From NCBI GenBank assembly GCA_025201765.1, contig MU623416.1:112132-176131 (forward strand): a DNA stretch of 64,000 bases, written 5' to 3'. The stretch comes from Daldinia sp. FL1419. Its lineage: Eukaryota > Ascomycota > Sordariomycetes > Xylariales > Hypoxylaceae. Of the stretch, positions 23,461-33,066 are shown piece after piece (position 1 is the stretch's first letter; each line of letters starts with the position of its first letter). Made by a program: the position numbers and the translations under genes. Below the pieces are notes generated by a model that saw only the letters and a list, made by a program, of their open reading frames with translations, was not told the DNA's origin and searched no databases.

Positions 23461-24264
23461 ATGGTGAGCCAATCAAGCATCTTCCTCCGCCTCCCCTTGG
23501 AGATCCGCGAAGAGATCTACCTCCAACTGCTACTCTTTGGCGACGACGTCGATGTTCAATCTCTGACCCTCGATTTCGACAGGTGGATCAAGTCGATGTG
23601 GGATGATGGTCCCGAGTCGGTCTTCTGTGGCAGCGGGAATGCCACCGCGCCTCTGAGGAGAACTAGCATACTTCGCGTATCCAGACAGGTCAGCGAAGAA
23701 GCTCTCAACGTGTTGTATCAGCGCAACATCTTCGTGATACATACGCACGCTGATTCGCACGACAAATTTCTCCAGTTCGGAACAGCCAACATTCGGCGCA
23801 TCCGCTCCTTGAGGCTCGTCGCACATCCCCAAGAGCTCGGGTACATGGAGCCCTTCCAGTTTGATCCCAGGATCTGGGGTCCATTGCTCACGGATCTAGC
23901 ACATCTTTCGCTGGTCCTGCAGCAGCCCTGGAAGTCTAGAAGGCATTGTGATTCGACTGACCGCGACGAGACGTTTCAGAATCGCTTGGAAGAAGACCTA
24001 CGAAAATGGCTCGTTTGGCTGGAACCGATCTTGCAATTTTTCGCCGGCAATATATCCGAGAAAACCACGGTTAGCATCGACGATAACGAGTTGGCAGAGA
24101 CGAGCGAGATCGTGCATAAATGTTTTCGTTCCGGTTACCAGAGGGTGCAGACCGAGATTGGAGACAAAATCTTTGAGAGGGCGCCACCCGAGGTGCACGA
24201 TTTCTGGTACGATGATTATGATATGGATTCTACGTGTGGCCACGCCGGCTATTGGTCGGATTAG
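23461..24264 (+). CDS. F-box-like fungal protein
   Basis: Single exon, 267 residues from the ATG at 23461. The longer frame from 23377 starts at TTG and is not used. The N terminus SIFLRLPLEIREEIYLQLLL matches the short F-box-like motif at the start of many fungal proteins. It is followed by ILRVSRQVSEEALNVLYQRN, also typical of that group, and by IRSLRLVAHP and LLTDLAHLSLVLQQPW, a leucine-rich stretch. F-box proteins usually bridge substrates to SCF ubiquitin ligases, but the F-box here is minimal and no partner is visible. The acidic, aromatic C terminus (DFWYDDYDMDS) is not diagnostic. A pyrimidine-containing stretch lies just upstream. Confidence 0.7.
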   Translation: MVSQSSIFLRLPLEIREEIYLQLLLFGDDVDVQSLTLDFDRWIKSMWDDGPESVFCGSGNATAPLRRTSILRVSRQVSEEALNVLYQRNIFVIHTHADSHDKFLQFGTANIRRIRSLRLVAHPQELGYMEPFQFDPRIWGPLLTDLAHLSLVLQQPWKSRRHCDSTDRDETFQNRLEEDLRKWLVWLEPILQFFAGNISEKTTVSIDDNELAETSEIVHKCFRSGYQRVQTEIGDKIFERAPPEVHDFWYDDYDMDSTCGHAGYWSD

Positions 24265-25186
24265 CTTTGGTTCCCTTTTTAATTATTATCTGGGCGCCAT
24301 GTTTGGGCCGTGAAATGCACCAAGCCAGCATGTTCTTTTTTTCAGGAGTATTCTGGCCGGCTCTTTTCTTTAGGTCAGTTCAGTCACGTATAATTCACTC
24401 GGGTTTAGGGATTAAGGCAAAGGGGAAGGGAGGGTTGGGTTAACAATCACCATTCAATAGTAAATTACTGGTTGGTAGTCTGGAAAAACACTGGTCGAGG
24501 GCAAGGATTAAAATGGGTATGAAAAGCAGAGGAGTTACTGAAGCAATAGAATTAAGATGCAATTTTTATGTCTACATAAATGTCTACCTATTGTTCCCCC
24601 TTAATGATAGGGTTTGATTACTACCTACGTACCTGGGTAGGTATGTATGTATAGAACAGCAACTTAACATAAGCCAATTCCTTATAGTGGCTTATGGTGG
24701 AAATAGTTCCCATTCGTTGTTAGTCTTGGAATAAAGGATCAGGCTCGACGAATTAACGCGTGAGTATATATTAGCAGGACGGTAAGCAAGCTTACAAACC
24801 AATATTTATAAGAACGAATTCAGGATGAAGACCAGGACGTACGATACTGCTTGGTAATTATTAATACCATTTCCCGATAGTTAGACACAGCTTAAAGACC
24901 AATCTCCGGTTTTACCTATTCGGTTCCGGCCCACCTTCCGGCCCACCTTCCAGGCCTAGCCTATATCCGGTACGTCATCCGATTAAGTCCGGGCCGAAAC
25001 AAGGAACACAAACTCCGGAGGAAGCAGCGACGCCGAGTACCTAGCTTTGACTGGCGAGGTTCTACTAATAGTCCTTTCGTGACCTGTAAATAAATACATA
25101 TTGAGTAGCATATATTCCCGCATCGATATGACTATCAGTAGTAAGCGCAAGTTTTTATTATTTAGTTGACCCTAAAAAAGACCGAG
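24265..25186. other. Intergenic region ahead of the NmrA-like gene
   Basis: No gene supported. A TACCTACGTACCTGGGTAGG-type motif lies at 24621-24650, and a direct repeat CGGCCCACCTTC occurs at about 24927-24950. The final ~100 nt are presumably promoter and leader of the next gene. Confidence 0.45.
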
Positions 25187-26421
25187 ATGGCCATGGCGAT
25201 GAAGTATGCTAAGGATCAGCCTCAGGGATTCACCAATCGTATCGAGAAGATTGCTATCGTAGGGGTACGCTACATCTGCCATACTCTTCGTAGGATAAAT
25301 GCGTTACTAACTGGTGACAGGCTAGTGGTCAGATAGGAAGCGTCTTAACGGAGTATCTACTCAAGAACGGTAAACATGTTTTGACCGTCATAACGCGTCC
25401 TGGCAGCACCAAAAGATTTCCCCAAGGCCTCAAGGTTGTTCGTGTCAACTACAACGGTGGTGACGATACCGAACTAGTAGATGCTCTTCGTGGACAGCAG
25501 GCCTTGGTCGTTTCCATGTCAGTCCACGCACCTAGGGATAGTGTTAGTAAACTTAGTACGTACAACGACGACCCCTTATTTCATGACTCCTTTTACGACT
25601 ATTAGGAAGAAAAGCTTAGGGCTTTGAGAGAAAGTTCTTAGTTTTGTATCTCAAGAAACCTTAGATTCTTTAAAGGTTTCTTACTCCAAGTAACTAACTC
25701 GATTGCAATAGTACGCGCAGCTGCCAAAGCCGGCGTACCGTATATCCTACCCAACTGGTTCGGGCACGACGCAGCAAACGATAAGCTGTGCGAAGATAGC
25801 ATGCTGAAAGCCACACGGGATAGCATTACTTCCCAAATCAAAAGTCTTGGTGTTAGCTCATACGTCCTTCTCGTGTGTAGCTTTTGGTACGAATTCAGCC
25901 TGGGCGGAGGACCCGACCGCTTCGGGTTCGGCTTCAACAAGCGTACATTCATCGAGTTTGGAGATGGGACGGTACCCATCCATACAAGTACATGGCCACA
26001 ATGCGGCCGGGCCGTCGCCTCTCTCCTAAGTTTGAAGGAGTTGCCGGAAGATGAGACGGATACATCGCCTACGCTGTCGCAATTCCGCAACGGCTGCGTG
26101 TATGTCTCGAGCTTCCACCTCGCCCAGCGCGATATGTTTGAAAGTGTGAAGCGGGTTACGGGCACCGCTGATGCTGATTGGGCTATTACCCACGAGTCTG
26201 CTGAGGAACGCTGGGATCATGGAAGGGCCGCTCTACAAGAAGGCAACTGGAAACTCTTTACTAAGATGTTGTATAGTCGTATGTTCTTCCCCAACGGAGA
26301 TGGTGACTATAGAGGAGACCTTCATAACGAACTCCTCGGACTGCCTGTCGAAGACTTGGATCAAGCTACAGCGGTTGGAATTCAGATGGGAGAAAGCGGC
26401 AAGGTACCATTTTCACACTAA
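25187..26421 (+). CDS. NmrA-like NAD(P)-binding protein (isoflavone-reductase type)
   Basis: Three exons, 25187-25264, 25321-25555 and 25712-26421, give 340 residues. Splicing restores VGASGQIG (residues 25-32), the Rossmann nucleotide-binding loop, with the Gly split from Ala by intron 1. The protein continues with VLTVITRPGS (a basic residue after strand 2, favouring NADP), LVDALRGQQALVVSMS, and IRAAAKAGVPYILPNWFGHD across intron 2. This last is the conserved block of fungal NmrA-like and isoflavone-reductase-like proteins. Members act as small-molecule reductases or redox sensors; the substrate here is unknown. The ATG at 25187 is followed by two more in-frame ATGs within five codons, so the start is uncertain by four residues. 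It ends tail-to-tail with the epoxide hydrolase gene, 272 nt apart. Confidence 0.88.
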
Positions 26422-26693
26422 AGGGGCAATTTTAGAAGGGTCATGGCTGTGCTGTTCAAATCCTGTAGGCTCATAAGGCTATTTTCTTATGAGTGTGACT
26501 TACATCGTTGTCTTGTCGGAGGCGTTGTTTAGGAGCGGTAAATTTTATACACATAGGTTTTAGATCAAATTTATATATCCAGAGCAATAGCGACATAAAT
26601 GCCAAACTTCTAAAGACCGTATAAGATGTGAGTTTTAGCTTTCTCTTGTCGCTGAAAGGACCAGACAACACACAACAAAACATAAACCAAACT

Positions 26694-28192
26694 TTAGAAC
26701 GATAGCCTTGCTAGAGGCCCGTTTTTCTTTCCAAACATCGTCCTTAGGTCCTCGACCAACTCCTCGGGCTTCTCGAACGAGGCGAAGTGGCCCCCGTCCT
26801 CGTGCCTCTTCTCAAATACCACCGGTCCCACTACACCAATCAATGTCAGCAGGAGTTCCCAAAGTAAATCCAAGAAAATCAAGAACAAACTCACAAGTTC
26901 TACCCCACGAGCTCGGAATCACCGCAAGATCCCTAGGGAAATACGACAGCCCCAGCGGGACCTTTCCATTCCACGTCTGAACCGCCGAAATGGCATTATT
27001 CTGCGTGACAATGTCCTTCTGATGCATCGCCTCGTAGTACAACTCAATACTAGCGTCCGGTCCCGCCTCGCTGAAAGCGTATATACTAACCCAGGTCAAG
27101 ACCTCGTCATCCGTCCAAGGATACTCGTCCGTCCAGTCGACCAACTTCTCGTATATCCAAGCTAGCAATCCGACCGGACTATCCGCCAGCGAGAACCCGA
27201 GCGTATGCGGCTTGCTGCCCTGGATGCGCGCGTACCCGCTGCCGCTCTCCTGGTACCATCTCGTGCGCTCGAGGCCGGCTTTCTCGGCCGGCGTGTAGTA
27301 CCCCAGCGCGTATTGCAGACAGAGCAGGGGCGCGGAGAGAGGCGTGGGAGGGCTGGCGAGGATGAAGTTTAGGTGGGAGGCTTGTATGTGCGAGGGGTAT
27401 TTCGAACACATGGCGCGCGTGATCACGTAGCCCCAGTCGCCGCCTTGCGTTACGTATTTATCGTATCCGAGCCGGAGCATGAGTTTATGCTGTGGTAAGC
27501 GTTAGATGGCTCACACACACACTTAGATCAGAGGAAAGGGGTAAAGGAGTAAAGCTACATACGCAAACCTCGGCGTGCTGCGAGATCCCAAATCCCGGTT
27601 TCGACGTCCCCTGAGAGAACCCGTAGTTCGGCAGCGACGGCGCCACGACGTGAAAAACCGGCCCATCGTCTCCCGCCCCGGCCGTCAAGAGCGGTAGTAT
27701 CTTGATAACCTCGATGAAGCTACCGGGCCCTATATACCGCCATTAGTTAGCTTTCTCGCCATCGCAGCTCCTAGCTCCTAGTACCTATCACCGTGCCCAC
27801 ACAACGACAGAGAAAAAAAGAAAAAAAAAAAAAAGAAAAAAAGAGCAAACTGACGTACACCCATGACAAAAAAGCAACGGAATAGCACCCTCCCTCTCGC
27901 TCCTCTGGTGCACAAAATGCACCTTCAACTCCTCGTACCCCTCTACATCGATCATGGTCGTAAACTGCGGCATCTGCCCATTAAGCCGCTCCTCCGCGTC
28001 CCTCCAGTCGAACGAGTCCCTCCACGCCGTCGCCAGCCTCTTCACGTCGTCCCGCCGCGCCCCGTAGTCCCCGTCGTTCGAGAAGCTCGTCTCCCGCGGG
28101 AACGACGCCAGCGCCAGCTTCGCCTTCAGCCGCTCGATCGCTTCGTCCGGCACCGCGATCCGGAACGGCGACACGCTTTCGTCCGAGCTCAT
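26694..28192 (-). CDS. Epoxide hydrolase (alpha/beta-hydrolase, EHN domain)
   Basis: Hydrolyses epoxides to diols. Four exons on the minus strand, 28192-27859, 27729-27563, 27489-26895 and 26830-26694, give 410 residues, the usual length. The N-terminal EHN region ([31 protein letters not shown]) is followed by CHGWPGSFIEV, assembled across intron 1; HGWP is the oxyanion-hole motif at residues 110-113. QGGDWG carries the nucleophile Asp185. Exon 4 begins [20 protein letters not shown] with the catalytic His380. All junctions keep frame and donors are GTACGT, GTATGT and GTGAGT. Intron 1 contains a purine-rich A tract (27811-27845). No signal peptide is visible, so it is probably cytosolic or peroxisomal. 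Likely role: detoxification or secondary metabolism; the substrate is unknown. Confidence 0.92.
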
Positions 28193-28952
28193 GGTTGATT
28201 GGATCGGCTACCTGGATCGCTAGCTACCCCGCGAATACTCTTGCCCGGATGGCTTTGCTATGATGTGATATGATATGATGTGATATAATATAATATATCT
28301 TTTAGGTAATCCTATACCCAAATCCCCACGCGAGTAAAATCCCTATTTATTCCCAAGCCAACAATCTGCTCGAGTACCTATTCTGTTATATATATCTCGC
28401 GTACAAGTGTATTCCGCTGTCACACCTGTCCTCCGCGACATCCGTCCGGGTACCATGGGAGAGCGATATGCACGAATATGCGTATCGTACTCGTGTTCGC
28501 TGGTGCGGGGATCTGATTCCGGATTGCGGAAAAAATGCCGAGATGGCCAAGAGATGCTGGAAGCTCCTTCGAGGAGGTTTAAACTGGATCTATCGGTCGG
28601 AAAACAACGCCGTACCTTTGCACCTAACTATGGTGTCATCGACAATTTACGTGAACTACCTGAACCGCAAGAGAAACGGGTAAGGTATTGATTGGACTAC
28701 CGTGACAAAAAATCCTGTTAAATTACGCTCGATGCTTCGATATCTAATATACTGCTGCGGTGTAACTTCAGTCTGTGTGGTATATTCTACTTCGAGCTAG
28801 ACCCAGCCGCCACAATTGAACAATACGGTAACGGTAACGCCAAAACACAGCTACAGGATTCCATAACCTGCTCTTCATTATTTTACACCCACCGTATGCT
28901 AAGCACTTCGTCTTGATAAAGCCCCCTCCCTCTGTTTTAACGCGAGGGGCAT
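28193..28952. other. Intergenic region between epoxide hydrolase and cwc22
   Basis: Promoter side of the epoxide hydrolase and 3' side of cwc22. It has an AT-rich tract of ATGATATGATGTGATAT type at 28258-28300. The plus-strand open frames at 28407-28691 show no motif and are not accepted as genes. Confidence 0.5.
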
Positions 28953-31556
28953 CTAGCCTCTACCTCTGCTAGCTCGCCCAGACCGAGGCGGTGGTGATCC
29001 TGTCCTGGATCTGCTCGGGCTGTGGCTGTACCGCCTTCTCTTCGGATCGACTGGAGAAGGTGACCGGCTGTCGTATCTTGGCCTCTTCCTAGGGGCGCTA
29101 CTGACAGAACTAGTATTTCTACGTCGCCTCGGGGGTGATGACGGCGATCTGGAGGCACGTCCCCGTTGCGGAGGAGGGGACCGGGATCGAGAGTAGCTCG
29201 ACCCGCGACGTACTCGGCGTGGTGGTGGACTAGCCGAGTATGAATCCCGCCTTGCCCTACGTGGCGGTGGACTCCGACTTGCTGAAGGTGGTCTTGCCGC
29301 CGCTTTGCGAGGGGGTGGACTACGGCTTCGCGAAGGTGTGTACGAGCGAGACCGGGTAGAGCCGCGATCACGACTATACGAACGCGGCCTGCCGGATCCT
29401 CGTGCAGCTGGAGGGGTGACCGATCTGTATCGCGCATAGTTGGAATCGCGACGGCCACGAGGCGGACTAGGGGAGGCGGAATATTTCCTTTTGGCCCGCC
29501 GTGGAGAAGGACTCCGAGACGAGCTATAATACGATCGGGAGCGAGATGGACTTCTACTTCTGCTGTATGATTCCGATCGGGCGCGTCTCGGCGGCGTTCT
29601 AGACAGCGATCGGCCTCTATCAAGAGCTCTTCGTGGCGGCGTCCTAGACCTAGAGCGAGATGAATAAGATGAACCGGTGTATGACGAATAGCTAGATACC
29701 GAGTCCGAGTCGGAATCGTCGGCAGCAGGGGGCGCGGGAAGAGCTGGCTTGGGCATATTTGCCAAGTATTCTCTCATCTCCTCTGTCAGGGCACCCATGC
29801 CGATACTGGTAAAGTAGTTGATCGAGAATCGTACGTTGCGGGCATTGTCGCGTGGGAACAATCCCGTAAAGCTTTCCTGTAATGTATCGTCCCGCATCCG
29901 TGCCTGTAGCTTCGGCATGCCAAGCTCCTCGGAGATTTCTTGGAACAGTATCTTAATAAAGATTCTGCTGGCGGAAGTTGTCTCCTCTTCATTTAGGTGT
30001 ATGATGGACATGGCGTGCCAGCCGATAGCATCCGAGCCAAACATGTGACCAAAAAACCTCGCAATGTTCCGTAGTCGATTTGTTTCGTATCGGTGGATTG
30101 TCTCGTAGTATTTTTCGAAGCTCTGGGTAAAAAGATCGCACCATAGACGGTTAATCTTTGCAAACCTTTCTCCGATCAAACCAAAAAACTTGGAATAGGT
30201 CTTCTCTTGGCTGCAGCATTCCACCACCATGGAGGGCAACTCAGGCTCCTGGCCAGTTGGTAGGTTAATCTTCATTAGCTTATGAACACATTCTTCGGGG
30301 TCCATGCTGCTCATAATAGTAAGGTAGATGGTTTTACGGAGATTGACGAGGTCAGTGTTAGACTGATCCTTGATCTCCATCGCTTTTTGCTCCTCGTCTT
30401 CTTCCTCGGAACTCTCGTCCTCCTCATCGTCGTCGTCCTCTTCATCATCACTTCCTTCTCCAAGAATTTCTGCTCGTAGCCTCTTGTAAGCCGCCTCGTT
30501 TTCCTCCCATTCGGGGTCGAATTTAAAGATGTTGAGCCCGTCTTGAACATCTAGCTCCGCGCCTAGATCGATCTTGTGTGTAATCTGGTCTTCCTCCTCG
30601 ATTAAGTCTAATTCTTCCTTGATCGCCGGGTTATCCTTGAATTTGTCTTTTCGTACTTGGAAAAGAACCTCAATCATGAACTGCACTCGCTTGTCGATAT
30701 CCGCCTCGTGGAGGATATTTCTAAACTGGTCGAAGACGATACCTGCGATGGCTGGGTTCATGTCCTCAAGATGCTGCCCCACTTCCTTCGTTAGACCGAC
30801 CGCGATTTCCACGCTGTCATCCGTCGGTTTTTGTAACAGCAAGATCAGCATTTGGGCAGCCAACATCTCGTGAACTACCTGCTGGTTGACCAAATGTGCA
30901 ATGAACATTGTCGACGATAAACACACCGCCTTATCATTCCTCTTAAACGCCTTCCTGAATTGTATGACCAGCCTCTTGACAAGCAGCTCACCAACCTGCG
31001 GTAACTTCGTGTTGACGATGGCAGCCATTGCCGCTAGGACCGGCGTGAAGGGCAAACTCGCCGCTTGGGCCTTCATGATGCTCCTGCAGAACAATCCTCG
31101 TCCCCTGACCAAGTTTTCCTGGAACAATTCCGGGACGATGTGCTTGATGTTCGAGACGTTGACCTTGTTGATAAGACCGTTGATACTCTTCTTCAGCGCC
31201 TCCCAAGCCATGCGCTGGTATTCCTTGCTCGTCTTATCCGTAATCTGTGCCTGTAACGCTCGTAGACGCGCCGGAGGGATATATGTTCCTCCTGATCGCA
31301 TGTTCAAAAGCTTCTGATACTCGGCCTTTGCTGCGGCCTGTTTTTCCTCCTCGGTAGGCATCTTGGGCGGCGTGCGCTGACGAGGTGGCGAACGTTGCCG
31401 GGGAGGCGGTGAACGACGGCCGCGGTCGCGCGCGGGTCTGTAGGTATCGCCTCCATCGCGACGTTGACTACGATCGGGATCGCGACGAGGAGAACGAGGG
31501 ATGGGAGTTTCGTTGGGCGATCGTTCGCCTAGGTGGCGCGTCTCGACTTCTGCCAT
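28953..31556 (-). CDS. cwc22: Pre-mRNA-splicing factor Cwc22
   Basis: Spliceosome component; in animals it also recruits the exon-junction protein eIF4A3. Single exon, 867 residues. The Arg/Asp/Pro-rich N terminus (1-65) leads into the MIF4G domain (about 110-300: YQRMAWEALKKSINGLINKV, NIKHIVPELFQENLVRGRGL, KLPQVGELLVKRLVIQFRKA). An acidic linker follows (about 370-400), then the MA3 domain (about 410-525: LRKTIYLTIMSSMDPEECVH, RLWCDLFTQSFEKYYETIHR, ARFFGHMFGSDAIGWHAM). A segment ending MREYLANMPKP precedes an RS-rich tail (about 650-867) with many SRSPSP/PPRRA units, longer than in yeast and like animal and other filamentous fungal Cwc22. It is divergent from DPM2 across about 0.58 kb. Confidence 0.96.
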   Translation of the reverse strand: MAEVETRHLGERSPNETPIPRSPRRDPDRSQRRDGGDTYRPARDRGRRSPPPRQRSPPRQRTPPKMPTEEEKQAAAKAEYQKLLNMRSGGTYIPPARLRALQAQITDKTSKEYQRMAWEALKKSINGLINKVNVSNIKHIVPELFQENLVRGRGLFCRSIMKAQAASLPFTPVLAAMAAIVNTKLPQVGELLVKRLVIQFRKAFKRNDKAVCLSSTMFIAHLVNQQVVHEMLAAQMLILLLQKPTDDSVEIAVGLTKEVGQHLEDMNPAIAGIVFDQFRNILHEADIDKRVQFMIEVLFQVRKDKFKDNPAIKEELDLIEEEDQITHKIDLGAELDVQDGLNIFKFDPEWEENEAAYKRLRAEILGEGSDDEEDDDDEEDESSEEEDEEQKAMEIKDQSNTDLVNLRKTIYLTIMSSMDPEECVHKLMKINLPTGQEPELPSMVVECCSQEKTYSKFFGLIGERFAKINRLWCDLFTQSFEKYYETIHRYETNRLRNIARFFGHMFGSDAIGWHAMSIIHLNEEETTSASRIFIKILFQEISEELGMPKLQARMRDDTLQESFTGLFPRDNARNVRFSINYFTSIGMGALTEEMREYLANMPKPALPAPPAADDSDSDSVSSYSSYTGSSYSSRSRSRTPPRRALDRGRSLSRTPPRRARSESYSRSRSPSRSRSYYSSSRSPSPRRAKRKYSASPSPPRGRRDSNYARYRSVTPPAARGSGRPRSYSRDRGSTRSRSYTPSRSRSPPPRKAAARPPSASRSPPPRRARRDSYSASPPPRRVRRGSSYSRSRSPPPQRGRASRSPSSPPRRRRNTSSVSSAPRKRPRYDSRSPSPVDPKRRRYSHSPSRSRTGSPPPRSGRASRGRG

Positions 31557-32140
31557 CGTTTCTTACTACCTTCGAATAATTATGCAAATTAAATAGATTA
31601 AAGTAGCAAATTGGCGACCTAGAGGTCAAGCCACGACCAACTAGTGAATTATCCCCGTCGTTGGAGAAGTCTTCGTTGAAATGATGTAGCTAATAAATGA
31701 AAAAAGTTGAAGTATACAAGGCAAAAGGTAGAACGTAACGAAAGTTTGGACGAGGCTGGATAGCTCTTGAGAAAGTGGGTCTTCCACTATCTATTTGGAA
31801 ATCACAATTGGTTCATTTTATCATTTTATCATTCTATCATTTTATCATACCTATCTGCATTAGCTTGGCAATACAAGCCACATAAGCAAGCCTCCGACAG
31901 TAACACTAGGCCCCACCCTAGTCCTAATTGCTAAGTTCTAATTGTTCCACTATTCAATTCGCTATTCGTGTCGCGTCTCAATGGGAGATTTTGATTTCTA
32001 GCCAGGTCATCGATTCCAATTTACACCATCTCGACAGGCAACAGATCCAGACGAAGCCAATTACCAACTATTTACTTGATAATTCACCACGTTCCTTACC
32101 GCAAAATAAACTCTATTCGTTTACCGTCTTATAATCAACA
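31557..32140. promoter_or_regulatory. Shared divergent promoter region of cwc22 and DPM2
   Basis: The 584 nt between the two start codons must hold both promoters. A tandem run of TTTATCAT-like units lies at about 31816-31850. I see no TATA box that can be trusted. Confidence 0.5.
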
Positions 32141-32572
32141 ATGGTACGTCCAGATTTCCCCTTCCCTTGCGCCGTGCGCATTAATTATATACCATGGTAT
32201 ATCTTATAGGTTCTGACTAACCTTCTTATAACCTCTTAGCTCGGCACTCTCGTTGGTTTAGCCATGTTGGTGGCCGCCTCCGTCGTCTTTCTTTACTATT
32301 CTATCTGGACGTTGGCTATGGTACGACGACCTTCGTTTCCTTTCTTTTAATCGCGAACCGCAGTCTAACACATCTACTCGTAGCCCTTCGTCGACTCGGA
32401 CCACCCTCTCCACAACTTCTTCCCACCACGAGTCTGGGCTATCCGTATACCTGTTATCCTCATTCTTCTCGGCTGTGCTGTTGTCGGCTCGTTCCTAAGC
32501 GTCGTCATGATCCGTAGCAACAGGAAGAAGGCTGCCAAGGCCAAGACCGCCGCGACTAAGAAGAAGGCGTAG
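32141..32572 (+). CDS. dpm2: Dolichol-phosphate mannosyltransferase regulatory subunit Dpm2
   Basis: Small ER membrane subunit that stabilises the dolichol-phosphate-mannose synthase (and, in animals, the GPI-GlcNAc transferase). Three exons, 32141-32143, 32240-32320 and 32384-32572, give 90 residues; the first coding exon is only the ATG, followed at once by a GTACGT donor. The protein has two membrane helices, LVGLAMLVAASVVFLYYSIW and IPVILILLGCAVVGSFLSVV, joined by PFVDSDHPLHNFFPPRVWAI, the family signature, and ends in a Lys/Ala-rich cytosolic tail. Length and order match Dpm2 exactly. No large open frame covers it, so it is easy to miss. Confidence 0.93.
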
Positions 32573-33066
32573 GCTGATTGCATTTGGCTCCAAAGGATCA
32601 GAAAACACGTGCTTGATATGCGTGCAGGATTTGGGCGTATCCCGGCTTAATTGGACTCTAATTATGATATCACAAGCGTTGCCCTGAATCAGCTAGGCCA
32701 TCTATGTTGCTAAAATCTACATTAGACTCCTAATGGTAAAAATAAACAATAATACGGTTCACTTCCGAGACAATATGAAAAATGCTATAGGTAATTTGAC
32801 GGTATCTAATTGAGTTGTATTCTCAATTCCATATCGATGGGACTATATATCTCGTGTCTGTAATGCAAATATGACTTATGCAGGAGACGCCAATCCCACC
32901 GTTCCAAATCTAAACCAGATAAGCGAGGGTCTAACAGGATGTGTTTGCAAAGATAGCTTCGTCTGCTGCCTCGCACATGTTTGTGCAGTCTGAGAATCCA
33001 ACTCCCCTGTTGAACCGAGACGCCTATACAAGTAATAGTCAAATTCCTTCAAATTCGGCATTTACC
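32573..33066. other. Intergenic region between convergent DPM2 and WD40 genes
   Basis: Tail-to-tail 3' flanks. No gene or notable element seen. Confidence 0.5.

Noticed and set aside
28407..28691. Plus-strand frames between epoxide hydrolase and cwc22
   Set aside because: Two overlapping frames of similar length compete and neither shows a domain. They overlap the epoxide hydrolase promoter side.
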